Below are positions 36,667-45,066 of a stretch of DNA of 64,000 bases, piece by piece. The position numbers were made by a program, and so were the translations under genes. The notes under the pieces were generated by a model, which had not been told where the DNA came from, searched no databases, and worked only from the letters and a program-made list of their open reading frames with translations. The first letter of the stretch is position 1. Each line of letters starts with the position of its first letter. Location of the stretch: positions 401,968-465,967 of the forward strand of contig VGVV01000002.1 in NCBI GenBank assembly GCA_016873895.1. The letters run 5' to 3'. Origin of the DNA: Ignavibacteria bacterium (GTDB lineage Bacteria; Bacteroidota; Ignavibacteria; Kapaibacteriales; Kapaibacteriaceae).

Positions 36667-38056
36667 CATTGCGCCGAATATGCGTCCAGTGCGGTTCTTG
36701 TTTATAGAGCCGTAAGGCACGCCACAGCGCCCTCGACAGCTCATCGGCACTGTAATCATAGAAGCGTACGCCTGTGCCCAAGACTGTTATTGGGTCGTAC
36801 TCTTCTACGGTATCACCTAATCCCCCAATGCCCCGAACGATTGGCACTGTGCCATAGCGCAAGGCGAACATTTGCGTTAATCCACACGGCTCAAAGAGCG
36901 ACGGCATCAGGTAGTAATCACTTCCTGCTTGGATGCGGTGCGAAAGGGGCTCGTTATACCCACGAACAAAGCGCACGTGATGGTGGTACTCGTGCTCAAG
37001 GTCGCGCAGGAAATTCTCGGCATGGTGTTCTCCGCTGCCAAGCACAACAAGGCGCAGGGACCCTTCTCGCAGATGTTGAGGCAATGCGTGCTGCAGAATG
37101 GAGAGACCCTTTTGCTCGGTTAATCTGGTTACCATTCCTACCACCGGCAGATCGTCCGAGACATCATCATCTGCAAAGCCCACCTCGCGCAGGAGAGAAC
37201 GTTTATTGTCTGTCTTGCTCTCCAGAGTTGCAGGTGTATAGGTTGCGGTGATGTGCTGGTCTGTAGCCGGATCCCACTCGGAAGTGTTTATTCCGTTGAG
37301 TACGCCGATGACATCTGCAGAGCGTGACTGCAGAGCCCCCTGCAGACCCTTGCCTTCAGGGGTCCATCGAATCTCTTGAGCATATGTTGGACTCACAGTT
37401 GTAACCTTATCTGCGAACATGATGCCTGACTTCATAGCGTTGAAGCATCCATCGTGCTCGTACCAACAGCCGCTGTAAAAGTCAGACGGCGGAAGTCCAC
37501 AGAACTCCATGGCTCTAAGTGGGTCAAAGAACCCTTGGAAGGCCATGTTGTGGATCGTGAATACTCCCGCTGTTGATGCAAAGAACGGGTCGTGGATGTA
37601 TTGCACTTTGAGCAACGGCATGCAAACGGCTGTGTGGTAGTCATGGGCGTGAATGACGTCGGGCTTGAAGTCCAATGCCCTGGCGACTTCAAACGCGGCG
37701 CGGCTCAGAAACATGAAGCGCCGGTCGTTGTCTTCAAACCCATCGTGATAACCATAGATACCGGGACGGTCGTAATAGTCCGAAGACCGCACGAAGTAGA
37801 CATCTACTTCCGAGTCGGGTAGAATACCATGCCATACCTCAGCGTACTCTGTCCACGATCCAAATGGAACCGAGACCAAAAGGTCAAGCTTGGTTATCCC
37901 AAACTGTGCCTTGTCGATGTTGCCATAGAGTGGGAGAACGATCCGCACGTCGTTGCCAAGCACTGACCACGCTCTAGGCAGCGTGCCAGCCATATCTGCA
38001 AGGCCGCCCACTTTGGCATACGGACTAACTTCTGCTGCAACAAGGAGGATGTTCAT
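36584..38056 (-). CDS. glgA: glycogen synthase (ADP-glucose type, GT5)
   Basis: GlgA extends alpha-1,4-glucan from ADP-glucose. The 490-residue product starts MNILLVAAEVSPYAKVGGLA with the KVGGL ADP-glucose site (Lys15), has HAHDYHT, VFTIHNMAFQG, SDFYSGCWYEHDGCFNAMKSG-like synthase stretches, VTRLTEQKGLSIL, and PSLFEPCGLTQMFALRYGTV with the catalytic Glu of the EPCGL motif. ATG 38056 is used because the upstream extension has no similarity and this ATG overlaps the ispE stop as ATGA. The C-terminal coding end overlaps the RNA-methyltransferase gene on the other strand by 83 bases. No other glycogen genes are nearby. Confidence 0.95.
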   Translation of the reverse strand: MNILLVAAEVSPYAKVGGLADMAGTLPRAWSVLGNDVRIVLPLYGNIDKAQFGITKLDLLVSVPFGSWTEYAEVWHGILPDSEVDVYFVRSSDYYDRPGIYGYHDGFEDNDRRFMFLSRAAFEVARALDFKPDVIHAHDYHTAVCMPLLKVQYIHDPFFASTAGVFTIHNMAFQGFFDPLRAMEFCGLPPSDFYSGCWYEHDGCFNAMKSGIMFADKVTTVSPTYAQEIRWTPEGKGLQGALQSRSADVIGVLNGINTSEWDPATDQHITATYTPATLESKTDNKRSLLREVGFADDDVSDDLPVVGMVTRLTEQKGLSILQHALPQHLREGSLRLVVLGSGEHHAENFLRDLEHEYHHHVRFVRGYNEPLSHRIQAGSDYYLMPSLFEPCGLTQMFALRYGTVPIVRGIGGLGDTVEEYDPITVLGTGVRFYDYSADELSRALWRALRLYKQEPHWTHIRRNAMNVDNSIVHTAERYLEVFSWAQEKVR

Positions 38057-38931
38057 GGGTTTCTGAAGGCTTCGGTAACTGGAGCGCAAATATAGGTTTG
38101 CAGTCCGTCGAAGGCCGATTGAGCAGATACGGCGTTTTCCACATTTGTGAATAACCCATACATCGTCGATCCACTTCCACTCATAGACGCGTAGCACGAT
38201 CCTCGTTCATGCAACGTAGCCTTAATGGTTGCTAAATCTGGATGTTGCATAAACACTGAGCGTTCAAAGTCATTTTTAAATGCTTCCTTGTTAAGTGCCT
38301 TGTTTGCAATTGAATGTTGCCATGAGTTTACTACGTCGGCTCCACGTTGTTCACCTGTTATCCCCAATGTGGAATACGCCCATGCAGTGTGTACATGGAG
38401 TCCGGGGCAAACCAGAAGGACAGTCCAAGGGAAGTGGTCATCCAGCCATGTAATGTTCTCGCCGCGTCCGGAAACGTGCGCAACACCATAGCGCAGAAAG
38501 AATGGCACATCAGAGCCCAACAAGGCAGCGATCGGATGCAATGCGTCGTGCAGGTGCGAATCGTTAGGTCTGCCGTTGAGTGCAGCAAGACCAAGTAGTG
38601 TAGATGCCGCATCAGAAGAGCCCCCTCCAAGACCCCCACCGGTTGGTATGGCTTTCGTGACGGTTATCTTTGCGCTCACTTGGTCATGGGGGAATGCGCG
38701 AGCATAGGCGAGTGCGGCCTTCATGACGATGTTTTCGTCTGGCGAGTCTGTAACGTTTGGAGAGCAGACCAGCTCGGCAACAGGTTTGGGTTCGAACACG
38801 AGCGTATCGTGGAGATCAACAGTAACAAAGATGGACTGGATATCGTGGAAGCCGTCGGAGCGCTTTCGCAGAACGTCCAGACCTACGTTAATCTTCGCAC
38901 ACGCCCGCAGCGTTAAGGAATAAGGTTTCAT
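38053..38931 (-). CDS. ispE: 4-diphosphocytidyl-2-C-methyl-D-erythritol kinase
   Basis: IspE phosphorylates CDP-ME in the non-mevalonate isoprenoid pathway. The 292-residue GHMP kinase shows ACAKINVGLDVLRKRSDGFH at the N-terminus, the ATP loop PTGGGLGGGSSDAAST (about 91-106) and the C-terminal GHMP motif ASMSGSGSTMYGLF. The ATG at 38931 shares CATG with the ATG of the divergent gene at 38930, so the two coding regions overlap by two bases. The gene overlaps glgA by four bases (ATGA). Its promoter must lie inside the neighbouring gene. Confidence 0.95.
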   Translation of the reverse strand: MKPYSLTLRACAKINVGLDVLRKRSDGFHDIQSIFVTVDLHDTLVFEPKPVAELVCSPNVTDSPDENIVMKAALAYARAFPHDQVSAKITVTKAIPTGGGLGGGSSDAASTLLGLAALNGRPNDSHLHDALHPIAALLGSDVPFFLRYGVAHVSGRGENITWLDDHFPWTVLLVCPGLHVHTAWAYSTLGITGEQRGADVVNSWQHSIANKALNKEAFKNDFERSVFMQHPDLATIKATLHERGSCYASMSGSGSTMYGLFTNVENAVSAQSAFDGLQTYICAPVTEAFRNP

Positions 38932-39586
38932 GTCTCAGCAAATATCGTACACAAGTGAGCTTGCGCGGAAGGGGATTCACCTTTCCTCGCTGATGATTCC
39001 TATTGTGTACCTGCAGTTGGAACGCTGGACTGGGATTACAATCCTGTCGGTGATGACGGCTGTGTCGCTGTTGATTGATGTGTTGATGCATTATCATGCG
39101 CCAACTAGACGCGTGATGCACGCCCTTGTTGGCAGAATGTTGCGTCAGCACGAGGTGATGACCGAGGCCTTTCGTCTTACAGGAGCTTCTTGGGTTCTGA
39201 TCGCTGCAACACTCACGTTTTTGGCATTTCCACCGGTTCTCAGTACAACAGCCTTCACTGTGCTGATCGTGAGCGATACAGTCGCCGCCTTGATTGGACG
39301 CCGCTACGGCAGGCGTGCGTTTCTCGACAAAACATTGGTTGGGACCACGTGCTTCTTTCTTGCCGCCGTTGGGGTAACAGTGGTCTACCAACATGTTTTC
39401 GATTGTGGCTTCTACTTCCTGGTCTCGGGAGTTGTTGCCAGCGCTCTCTGTGCAATTGTAGAGGCATCCTCGATTCGACTTCGCGTAGATGATAATATCA
39501 GCATCCCCTTTAGTTTTGCTCTTGCAATGCTTGGGATGAACTGGATAGGGCACGTCTACCACATACCAAGCTTTCTTCACTTATAA
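38930..39586 (+). CDS. polyprenol/dolichol kinase-like (SEC59/VTE5 family) membrane protein
   Basis: The 218-residue product has six to seven hydrophobic helices and the family's features: an N-terminal ELARKGIHLSSLMIP (RK..H near the start) and the CTP-binding-like loop SDTVAALIGRRYGRRAF. Members of this diacylglycerol/polyprenol/phytol kinase group phosphorylate prenyl alcohols or diacylglycerol with CTP. Being next to ispE, an isoprenoid gene, suggests an isoprenoid-alcohol substrate, but this is inference. TAAGG lies seven bases before the ATG, within the ispE coding sequence. The next gene follows after 12 bases. Confidence 0.78.
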   Translation: MSQQISYTSELARKGIHLSSLMIPIVYLQLERWTGITILSVMTAVSLLIDVLMHYHAPTRRVMHALVGRMLRQHEVMTEAFRLTGASWVLIAATLTFLAFPPVLSTTAFTVLIVSDTVAALIGRRYGRRAFLDKTLVGTTCFFLAAVGVTVVYQHVFDCGFYFLVSGVVASALCAIVEASSIRLRVDDNISIPFSFALAMLGMNWIGHVYHIPSFLHL

Positions 39587-39598
39587 CGTTTATTTCTT

Positions 39599-40120
39599 AT
39601 GGCTGAAAATATCTCTCGTGGCACCAAGATCTTTGTTGGCGTGTTGTTGCTAACAGGAGTCGGTATTGCAATTGCATACGTTTCGTTGCGCTATTTCAGA
39701 AGCGACAGATACGCCGAGCAGGTAGACAGTATCGTGCGCATGCGCGATACGCTTATCACGTCTGTACGCTTTGTGCGCGTTACTGATTACGACTCTGCCA
39801 ACGTACGAGATATTGCTGCGGATATCGTGGAGAAGTCCATCGACACGAACGAGTATGATGTCTCGAAAACGCGCCAGTATGTGCTGCATATGTTCACAAC
39901 GGCCGACACAACCAACCTTTCGCAAGAAATGCTTGATGAGTTGGCCTACACAAATCCTACAATCGATGAGCCTGAGAAGGTTCTGCGTTGCGTCAAGAAC
40001 GGCTGGATTGTTTCGTACAAGTTCGCTCCGTACAGAACGCAGCCGCGCGGATTTGAGATGGTGCGCACCTACTTCTACATGCCGCGAAATGGAGTCAAGA
40101 TCAAGGACATTGAACTTTGA
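39599..40120 (+). CDS. single-pass membrane protein of unknown function
   Basis: This 173-residue product has an N-terminal cytoplasmic stub (MAENISRGTK), one hydrophobic helix (about residues 11-31), and a soluble domain of about 140 residues with mixed alpha/beta character (VRFVRVTDYDSANVRDIAAD, FEMVRTYFYMPRNGVKI). I do not recognise a family. It is in the same strand and only 12 bases after the polyprenol-kinase-like gene, so probably co-transcribed. Its TGA stop touches the stop codon of the convergent acyl-CoA ligase directly (TGATCA). Confidence 0.7.
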   Translation: MAENISRGTKIFVGVLLLTGVGIAIAYVSLRYFRSDRYAEQVDSIVRMRDTLITSVRFVRVTDYDSANVRDIAADIVEKSIDTNEYDVSKTRQYVLHMFTTADTTNLSQEMLDELAYTNPTIDEPEKVLRCVKNGWIVSYKFAPYRTQPRGFEMVRTYFYMPRNGVKIKDIEL

Positions 40121-41797
40121 TCATCCCTTGCGGAACTGCGTGTCTTTCCACTGTGCGAACAGGTGTTTTACTTTATTGCGTTGGTATTTCCCGGTGGATG
40201 TAACAGGAAGCTGATCTGTTAACAGCACAACCTTCGGTGCTTTCGAAAACGGTAAGTGTTCCATACAGTAGCCGAGAACATCTGCCTCTGTGGTGCCATC
40301 TTCAGTAGGGATGACAAGAGCTCCAACTTCTTCGCCGTACATGTTGTTTTCAAATCCTACACAGATGCCAGCCTGAACTCCAGGAGCGCGGTTGATGACC
40401 TCATCTATCTCAAGAGGAGCAAGATTAACTCCGCCCCGTATAATCAGCTCTTTCAGGCGTCCGGTGATAAAGTAGAAGCAGCCCCATTGCGGGTCGTGCA
40501 GACGAAATCCCTCGTCTCCGGAACGGAACCATCCATAGGCAAAAGCCTCAGAGTTCGCCCCAGGATTGGCATCATATCCACGCATGATGTTACTACCTCG
40601 GATAACGATTTCTCCGCGTTCGCCATCGGGCACTGGGCGCCCCATGCTGTCATGAATGCACATCTCGTTTGCGGGTATGGCAACTCCTATTGACGGGAAT
40701 CCGTGCGATTGCATCCAATAGGTGTGTTCAGCATCAGACAGTCCCGTTGGAAGAAAGCACGTGTAGCAGGTTGTTTCTGATAGTCCGTAGCCATGGGTAA
40801 TGCGAAGTCCGTATCTGGACTCAAAACGCTCTGCAAGCTCGCATGTAAGGGGGCCAGCACCGCATATGATATTGCGAAACCCAGATTCGATCACGCCGTC
40901 AGCCGCTGCATCTGCATCGTAGAGAAAAGCAAGCAGAGTAGGCACAACGCTTACAATCTGGACGCCATGCTCTGTTATCGAGCTGAAAAACGTTCGAGGC
41001 GAGAACGTGCGGTGAAGAACTACTGAAGCACCTGCCAAAAACGGCGTAGCATGAGTAACAAGTGATCCGTTCACATGATGCACGGGAAGTACGCACATCA
41101 TGCGTGTCTCTGGCGTAATCGAAAACCAGTTGATGATATCAGAGCAGTCGCTAAACAGACATTGTTGAATCAGTACAACCCCCTTGGGGTTACCCGTAGT
41201 GCCAGATGTATAGACAACCATACAGTCATCCCAACGCATATCGAGTTGCGAATCGGGGTACTCATACGGTTGACATGAACGAATACGCTCATACCACAAC
41301 GACTCATCGCTCTCTGAATCCATTTCGATAATCGAGGCATTACACCCATTGCATGTAGCGCTGATGCGATCAACATATACAGACTTGCTTACAACAGTCT
41401 TAGCGCCCGAGTGCTCAATAATGTAGGTGATACGTTGATCATCCTCGGACATATTCAGCGGCACAGCGCATGCTCCAAGGAGCCAGCATGCGAAGTACAC
41501 AAGTATGGTATCTGGGTGGTTATGACTGGCAATTGCGACTCGATCTCCACGCCGAACACCCTGCTCATGTAAAATCGTGGCGATCCTGCGCGAGACATCG
41601 ATGAACACGCTGTACGACCACGTAGACGCAGCACCAGTATCGTCTACGTATATCATCCATGGCTTTTCCAGATACGTCAGTGCATTGTGCTGCATCAGTG
41701 CGCCCCAATTCAGAAACGCAGACGGCACGCTGCTTGGAGGAACATCGTGCGCCATGCGAGCTGGGTGATGCTTTGGATTGAGGAGTGAGGGTTCCAT
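40121..41797 (-). CDS. AMP-forming acyl-CoA synthetase (ANL superfamily)
   Basis: The 558-residue product has all ANL core motifs: YTSGTTGNPKGVV (P-loop-like, about residue 195), VLPVHHVNG, GYGLSETTCYT, YFITGRLKELIIRGG (hinge Asp replaced in context by TGRLKE) and PVTSTGKYQRNKV with the catalytic C-terminal lysine. It activates a carboxylic acid to its CoA thioester; the chain length is unknown. Near a thioesterase and three enoyl-CoA hydratases, it fits fatty or aromatic acid metabolism. The start is ATG 41797, with an internal ATG at 41755 possible. Only 55 bases separate it from the divergent threonine aldolase. Confidence 0.88.
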   Translation of the reverse strand: MEPSLLNPKHHPARMAHDVPPSSVPSAFLNWGALMQHNALTYLEKPWMIYVDDTGAASTWSYSVFIDVSRRIATILHEQGVRRGDRVAIASHNHPDTILVYFACWLLGACAVPLNMSEDDQRITYIIEHSGAKTVVSKSVYVDRISATCNGCNASIIEMDSESDESLWYERIRSCQPYEYPDSQLDMRWDDCMVVYTSGTTGNPKGVVLIQQCLFSDCSDIINWFSITPETRMMCVLPVHHVNGSLVTHATPFLAGASVVLHRTFSPRTFFSSITEHGVQIVSVVPTLLAFLYDADAAADGVIESGFRNIICGAGPLTCELAERFESRYGLRITHGYGLSETTCYTCFLPTGLSDAEHTYWMQSHGFPSIGVAIPANEMCIHDSMGRPVPDGERGEIVIRGSNIMRGYDANPGANSEAFAYGWFRSGDEGFRLHDPQWGCFYFITGRLKELIIRGGVNLAPLEIDEVINRAPGVQAGICVGFENNMYGEEVGALVIPTEDGTTEADVLGYCMEHLPFSKAPKVVLLTDQLPVTSTGKYQRNKVKHLFAQWKDTQFRKG

Positions 41798-41827
41798 GGA
41801 CTTGGAGGAATTCTAGTAATTTGACTC

Positions 41828-41835
41828 CGAATATA
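41828..41835 (-). promoter_or_regulatory. possible -10 box TATATTCG of the acyl-CoA synthetase gene
   Basis: It matches TAnnTTTG with one mismatch and lies 30 bases before the ATG at 41797, allowing a short leader. No clear -35. Confidence 0.3.
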
Positions 41836-41852
41836 CTTCTTGAAAGACCTTC

Positions 41853-42881
41853 ATGATGAAGATCGATGTGCGAAGCGATACTCTTACCGTTCCTGATGAT
41901 GGGATGCGCTCTGCTATGGCCAATGCAGCCGTAGGAGATGATGTCTATAGCGAGGATCCTACCACCGAGGCACTGCAAGACCGTGTGGCATCCATGTTTG
42001 GTAAAGAAGCTGCATTGTTTGTCCCGAGTGGCACGCAGGGCAACCAGATCTGTCTTGCGCTGCATGCTGGCACGGGTGAAGAAATCATCTGTGATCGCGA
42101 TGCGCACATATTCCACTACGAGAATGCTGCTGCCAGCGTGATTGCGCGTGCTCAGCTCCATGGCATACCATCAGAACGCGGTGCCATGCCCCTTGACAAC
42201 ATAGAAAGTGCGATACGTCCCAACGCGTATTACTATCCCAGAACCGCAGCTATCGCTGTTGAGAATACGCATAATCGTCATGGCGGCACAGTAGTGCCCC
42301 TTGACCACCTCAAGAGTATACGGTCAATCGCTCAGAAACATGGTTTGGCCATGCACTGTGATGGTGCGCGTATCTGGAATGCCATGACTGCCACCGGAGT
42401 AACAGCCAAGGATTACGGCGAGATCTTTGATACGATTAGCGTATGCATGAGTAAGGGGCTGGGAGCACCAGTTGGGTCGCTAATCGTAGGTACGCGAACT
42501 ACCATTGAGCGTGCCCGCAGATGGCGCAAGATGCTTGGTGGCGGGATGCGTCAGTCTGGGGTTCTCGCAGCAGCTGCTATGTACGCGCTGGATATGAATT
42601 TGGCCAAACTTTCTGATGATCACGCAAACGCACAGTTTTTTGCTGAAGGCCTAGCCACGATTAGCAAGGTGCATGTGCACATTGATCGAGTGCACAGCAA
42701 CATCGTGGTATTCTCGGTAGATGGCATCTCGGATGCTGCACTTGTACAGGCGTGCGCTGCGCAGGGGTTGCGTGTTGCTCCCATTTATCCGGGCGCAATC
42801 CGGGTTGTAATGTATCACCAGATTTCCAGGGAGATGGTTGAACAGGCCCTTGCAATTCTTCGCAACGTGCTGGCAGACTAA
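41853..42881 (+). CDS. ltaE: low-specificity L-threonine aldolase
   Basis: This PLP enzyme cleaves L-threonine or allo-threonine to glycine and acetaldehyde. The 342-residue product begins MMKIDVRSDTLTVPDDGMR and has VGDDVYSEDPTTEAL, FVPSGTQGNQI, MHCDGARIWNA (PLP-binding Asp170) and the Schiff-base lysine in CMSKGLGAPVGS (Lys201). Length is standard. The start could be either of two adjacent ATGs. A possible promoter for the next gene lies five bases after its stop codon. Confidence 0.93.
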   Translation: MMKIDVRSDTLTVPDDGMRSAMANAAVGDDVYSEDPTTEALQDRVASMFGKEAALFVPSGTQGNQICLALHAGTGEEIICDRDAHIFHYENAAASVIARAQLHGIPSERGAMPLDNIESAIRPNAYYYPRTAAIAVENTHNRHGGTVVPLDHLKSIRSIAQKHGLAMHCDGARIWNAMTATGVTAKDYGEIFDTISVCMSKGLGAPVGSLIVGTRTTIERARRWRKMLGGGMRQSGVLAAAAMYALDMNLAKLSDDHANAQFFAEGLATISKVHVHIDRVHSNIVVFSVDGISDAALVQACAAQGLRVAPIYPGAIRVVMYHQISREMVEQALAILRNVLAD

Positions 42882-42885
42882 TCTC

Positions 42886-42893
42886 TATTTTTG
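42886..42893 (+). promoter_or_regulatory. predicted -10 box TATTTTTG upstream of the thioesterase
   Basis: It is an exact TAnnTTTG match located between the threonine aldolase stop and the thioesterase ATG, 29 bases before it. No TTG at the proper -35 distance, so support is moderate. Confidence 0.4.
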
Positions 42894-42922
42894 TACTTCA
42901 CAATGTTTGACAGAGTGTAGAT

Positions 42923-43420
42923 ATGCCATCAGCAGATAAGTCGGAAGCAATTGTTGATCACAGCACAGCAATGATCGAAGGCCACGGCACGTACCATCAC
43001 CGTTTGCATAGTCGTGTGCGCTCGTATGATGTAGACCGACAGAGTATCGTGCATAATGCTGTGTATCTGTACTGGCTCGAGGCTGCTCGAATCGAGTATT
43101 TCCGCGATCTAGGTGTTCCAATCGACAGAGATTCTTTTGTAACGAAGCATTTCTTTGTTGTTCTCAAGACATCGATTGAATACAAAGACGCTGCCCGTTT
43201 TGATGATGCATACACAGTGTATACTCGTGTACCATTTGTGAAGAATTCCTCCTTTGGCTTTGAGCATGTGATTCGTCACGAAAACGGAACAATACTCGCT
43301 GTTGCCAGCAGTGTGCTTGTTCACCTGAATCCAGCTACACACAGACCAAAGCGGATTCCAGACTCGTACCGCTCGCTCATTCGGGAGTTTGAGGGCGATA
43401 ACGTAGTCTTTGCTGACTAG
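42923..43420 (+). CDS. acyl-CoA thioesterase, hot-dog fold (YbgC/4HBT type)
   Basis: The 165-residue product has the YbgC signature VRSYDVDRQSIVHNAVYLYW, in which Asp (DVD) and the HN pair form the active site, then ARIEYFRDLG and KTSIEYKDAARFDDAYTVYT. It hydrolyses short or medium acyl-CoAs; the exact substrate is not evident. The first 18 residues are polar and not conserved in the family. The GH3 gene follows directly (12 bases). Confidence 0.88.
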   Translation: MPSADKSEAIVDHSTAMIEGHGTYHHRLHSRVRSYDVDRQSIVHNAVYLYWLEAARIEYFRDLGVPIDRDSFVTKHFFVVLKTSIEYKDAARFDDAYTVYTRVPFVKNSSFGFEHVIRHENGTILAVASSVLVHLNPATHRPKRIPDSYRSLIREFEGDNVVFAD

Positions 43421-43432
43421 CTCCTAGTGATC

Positions 43433-44950
43433 ATGAGCCAACTACGCACAAGGGCTGCCGCTCGCGTCATGGTGCGGCTCGATGCCAACCAGTGGCATCT
43501 GCAATCATATCGTGATGAAGCGTATCAATTAACCGATCTGGGTGTTGCTGGCTTTGGGGTTTTCCTTGGCCAGGTTGATACGACAGCCGAAATGATAGAG
43601 CAGCTGCAAAGGCGGGCAGGTGGCAAGTTGTTGATCGCGGCAGATTATGAGTACGGACTACCGATGCGTCTTGATGGCGGGGTGTCGTACCCACGAGCCA
43701 TGGCTCTTGGTGTGTGCAGCGAGGAAACGACACAAAATATAGCAGCGTTGATCGCGCATGAAGCATCTGCTATTGGCGTGAATTGGAACTGGGCCCCAGT
43801 TGCAGACATCAATTCGAACCCGTTAAACCCGATCATCAACACACGCAGCTTTGGAGAGACACCCGAGGTTGTGGCACGTCATGTGCAAGCGTTTATCCGG
43901 GGAACCCAAGAGCGAGGAGTTCTGGCTTGCGCCAAGCATTTTCCAGGTCATGGCGATACAAACATCGACTCACATGTTGACCTTCCAACGATTCATTTGG
44001 ATCAAGCAGTTGCCATGCAGCGAGAGCTTGTGCCGTTTCGCGCAGCAGTTGACGCAGGCGTAGCCTCGATGATGGTAGGGCACATTGTTGTGCCGTTTTT
44101 AGATCCTGAGAGGCCCGCGTCGCTGTCTTCTCAAGCAGTGCAGAACCTTCTTCGCACAACCATGGGTTTCCAGGGGTTAGTATGCACTGATGCACTCGAT
44201 ATGCATGCGATATCCGATCGCTATCCGAGCGGCGAAGCTGCTGTGATGGCAATTGAAGCTGGGGTAGACATTGCACTTATGCCAGATCATACACACGATG
44301 CGATCGATGCGCTTGCTGCTGCGATGGAATCTGGTAGACTGTCTGAGAGTCTACTGGCGTCTGCCGACCAACGGCTGCATACAGCGCGACTACAGATTGC
44401 GGGTGGTGCATCAGATATGGGGCACAGATGCACGCCCGTTGTTGTAGACCAATCAACGCATGCGTTGTTTGCGCTCAAAGCTGCAAGCCAGGCCGTGCGT
44501 ATCGTTGGTGATGATTCCACACTACCAATAACGCAATTCAAACATGTTGCAGCCCTTGCTGCCATATCCGAAGCAGATATGGATACGGCAACAACGTGGT
44601 TCCAAGGGTTAACGCAGGCTGTAGAGCAGAACATCGACTGTGGTTATATCGATGGAACGATGTCGGACGCAGAGCTCAATGATCTTGCCGATGGTCTTCA
44701 AGACGCCGACGTGATTCTTCTGGCACTGTTTGGACGCGCTGTAGCATATCGGGGTAGTTTACCCGGTGCCGAGAGGCTTCCCCATATAATAGACAGGCTG
44801 GCGGGCGGACGCCCCGTTATCGTTGTAGCCTGCGGAAGCCCATATGGAGTGGAAAACATTACTTCGACTGCAACGTTGTACACCTACTCGGACACTCTGC
44901 CATCGGTAGCTGCAAGTGTTATGAAGCTTATTGGTAGGGTAGTACGTTAG
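43433..44950 (+). CDS. glycoside hydrolase family 3, NagZ-like beta-N-acetylhexosaminidase
   Basis: The 505-residue product has the NagZ-type GH3 barrel with LLIAADYEYGLPMRL, GVNWNWAPVADINSNPLNPI, the catalytic-loop signature KHFPGHGDTNIDSHVDLP (His acid/base) and VCTDALDMHAI with the nucleophile Asp. A further C-terminal domain of about 160 residues makes it longer than E. coli NagZ and more like Bacteroidota GH3 enzymes. No signal peptide is seen, suggesting a cytoplasmic role in muropeptide recycling. ATG 43433 is preferred to GTG 43427. It could work with NamZ (22849), which removes MurNAc. Confidence 0.88.
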   Translation: MSQLRTRAAARVMVRLDANQWHLQSYRDEAYQLTDLGVAGFGVFLGQVDTTAEMIEQLQRRAGGKLLIAADYEYGLPMRLDGGVSYPRAMALGVCSEETTQNIAALIAHEASAIGVNWNWAPVADINSNPLNPIINTRSFGETPEVVARHVQAFIRGTQERGVLACAKHFPGHGDTNIDSHVDLPTIHLDQAVAMQRELVPFRAAVDAGVASMMVGHIVVPFLDPERPASLSSQAVQNLLRTTMGFQGLVCTDALDMHAISDRYPSGEAAVMAIEAGVDIALMPDHTHDAIDALAAAMESGRLSESLLASADQRLHTARLQIAGGASDMGHRCTPVVVDQSTHALFALKAASQAVRIVGDDSTLPITQFKHVAALAAISEADMDTATTWFQGLTQAVEQNIDCGYIDGTMSDAELNDLADGLQDADVILLALFGRAVAYRGSLPGAERLPHIIDRLAGGRPVIVVACGSPYGVENITSTATLYTYSDTLPSVAASVMKLIGRVVR

Positions 44951-45066
44951 AATTATCGTAACTTAGCCGAAAATCGGTGTAAAGTCCCCCTCAAAAGCGC
45001 ATAAAATGCCTTTGTGACGGGCCTTCGGCCGGGTGTAGGAATTACGAGTACTATGTGTAAAAACAG
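44951..45066 (+). promoter_or_regulatory. leader/promoter region of the polysaccharide cluster
   Basis: This 116-base gap has no gene. Two single-mismatch boxes occur, TAACTTAG at 44959-44966 and TGCCTTTG at 45007-45014. A small hairpin, GGCC-TTC-GGCC, lies around 45020-45030. No U-run follows, so it is not a standard terminator; an attenuator role is only a guess. Confidence 0.3.

Noticed and set aside
38057..38197. N-terminal extension of glycogen synthase
   Set aside because: It overlaps ispE and reads as non-family sequence; the standard GlgA N-terminus begins at ATG 38056.
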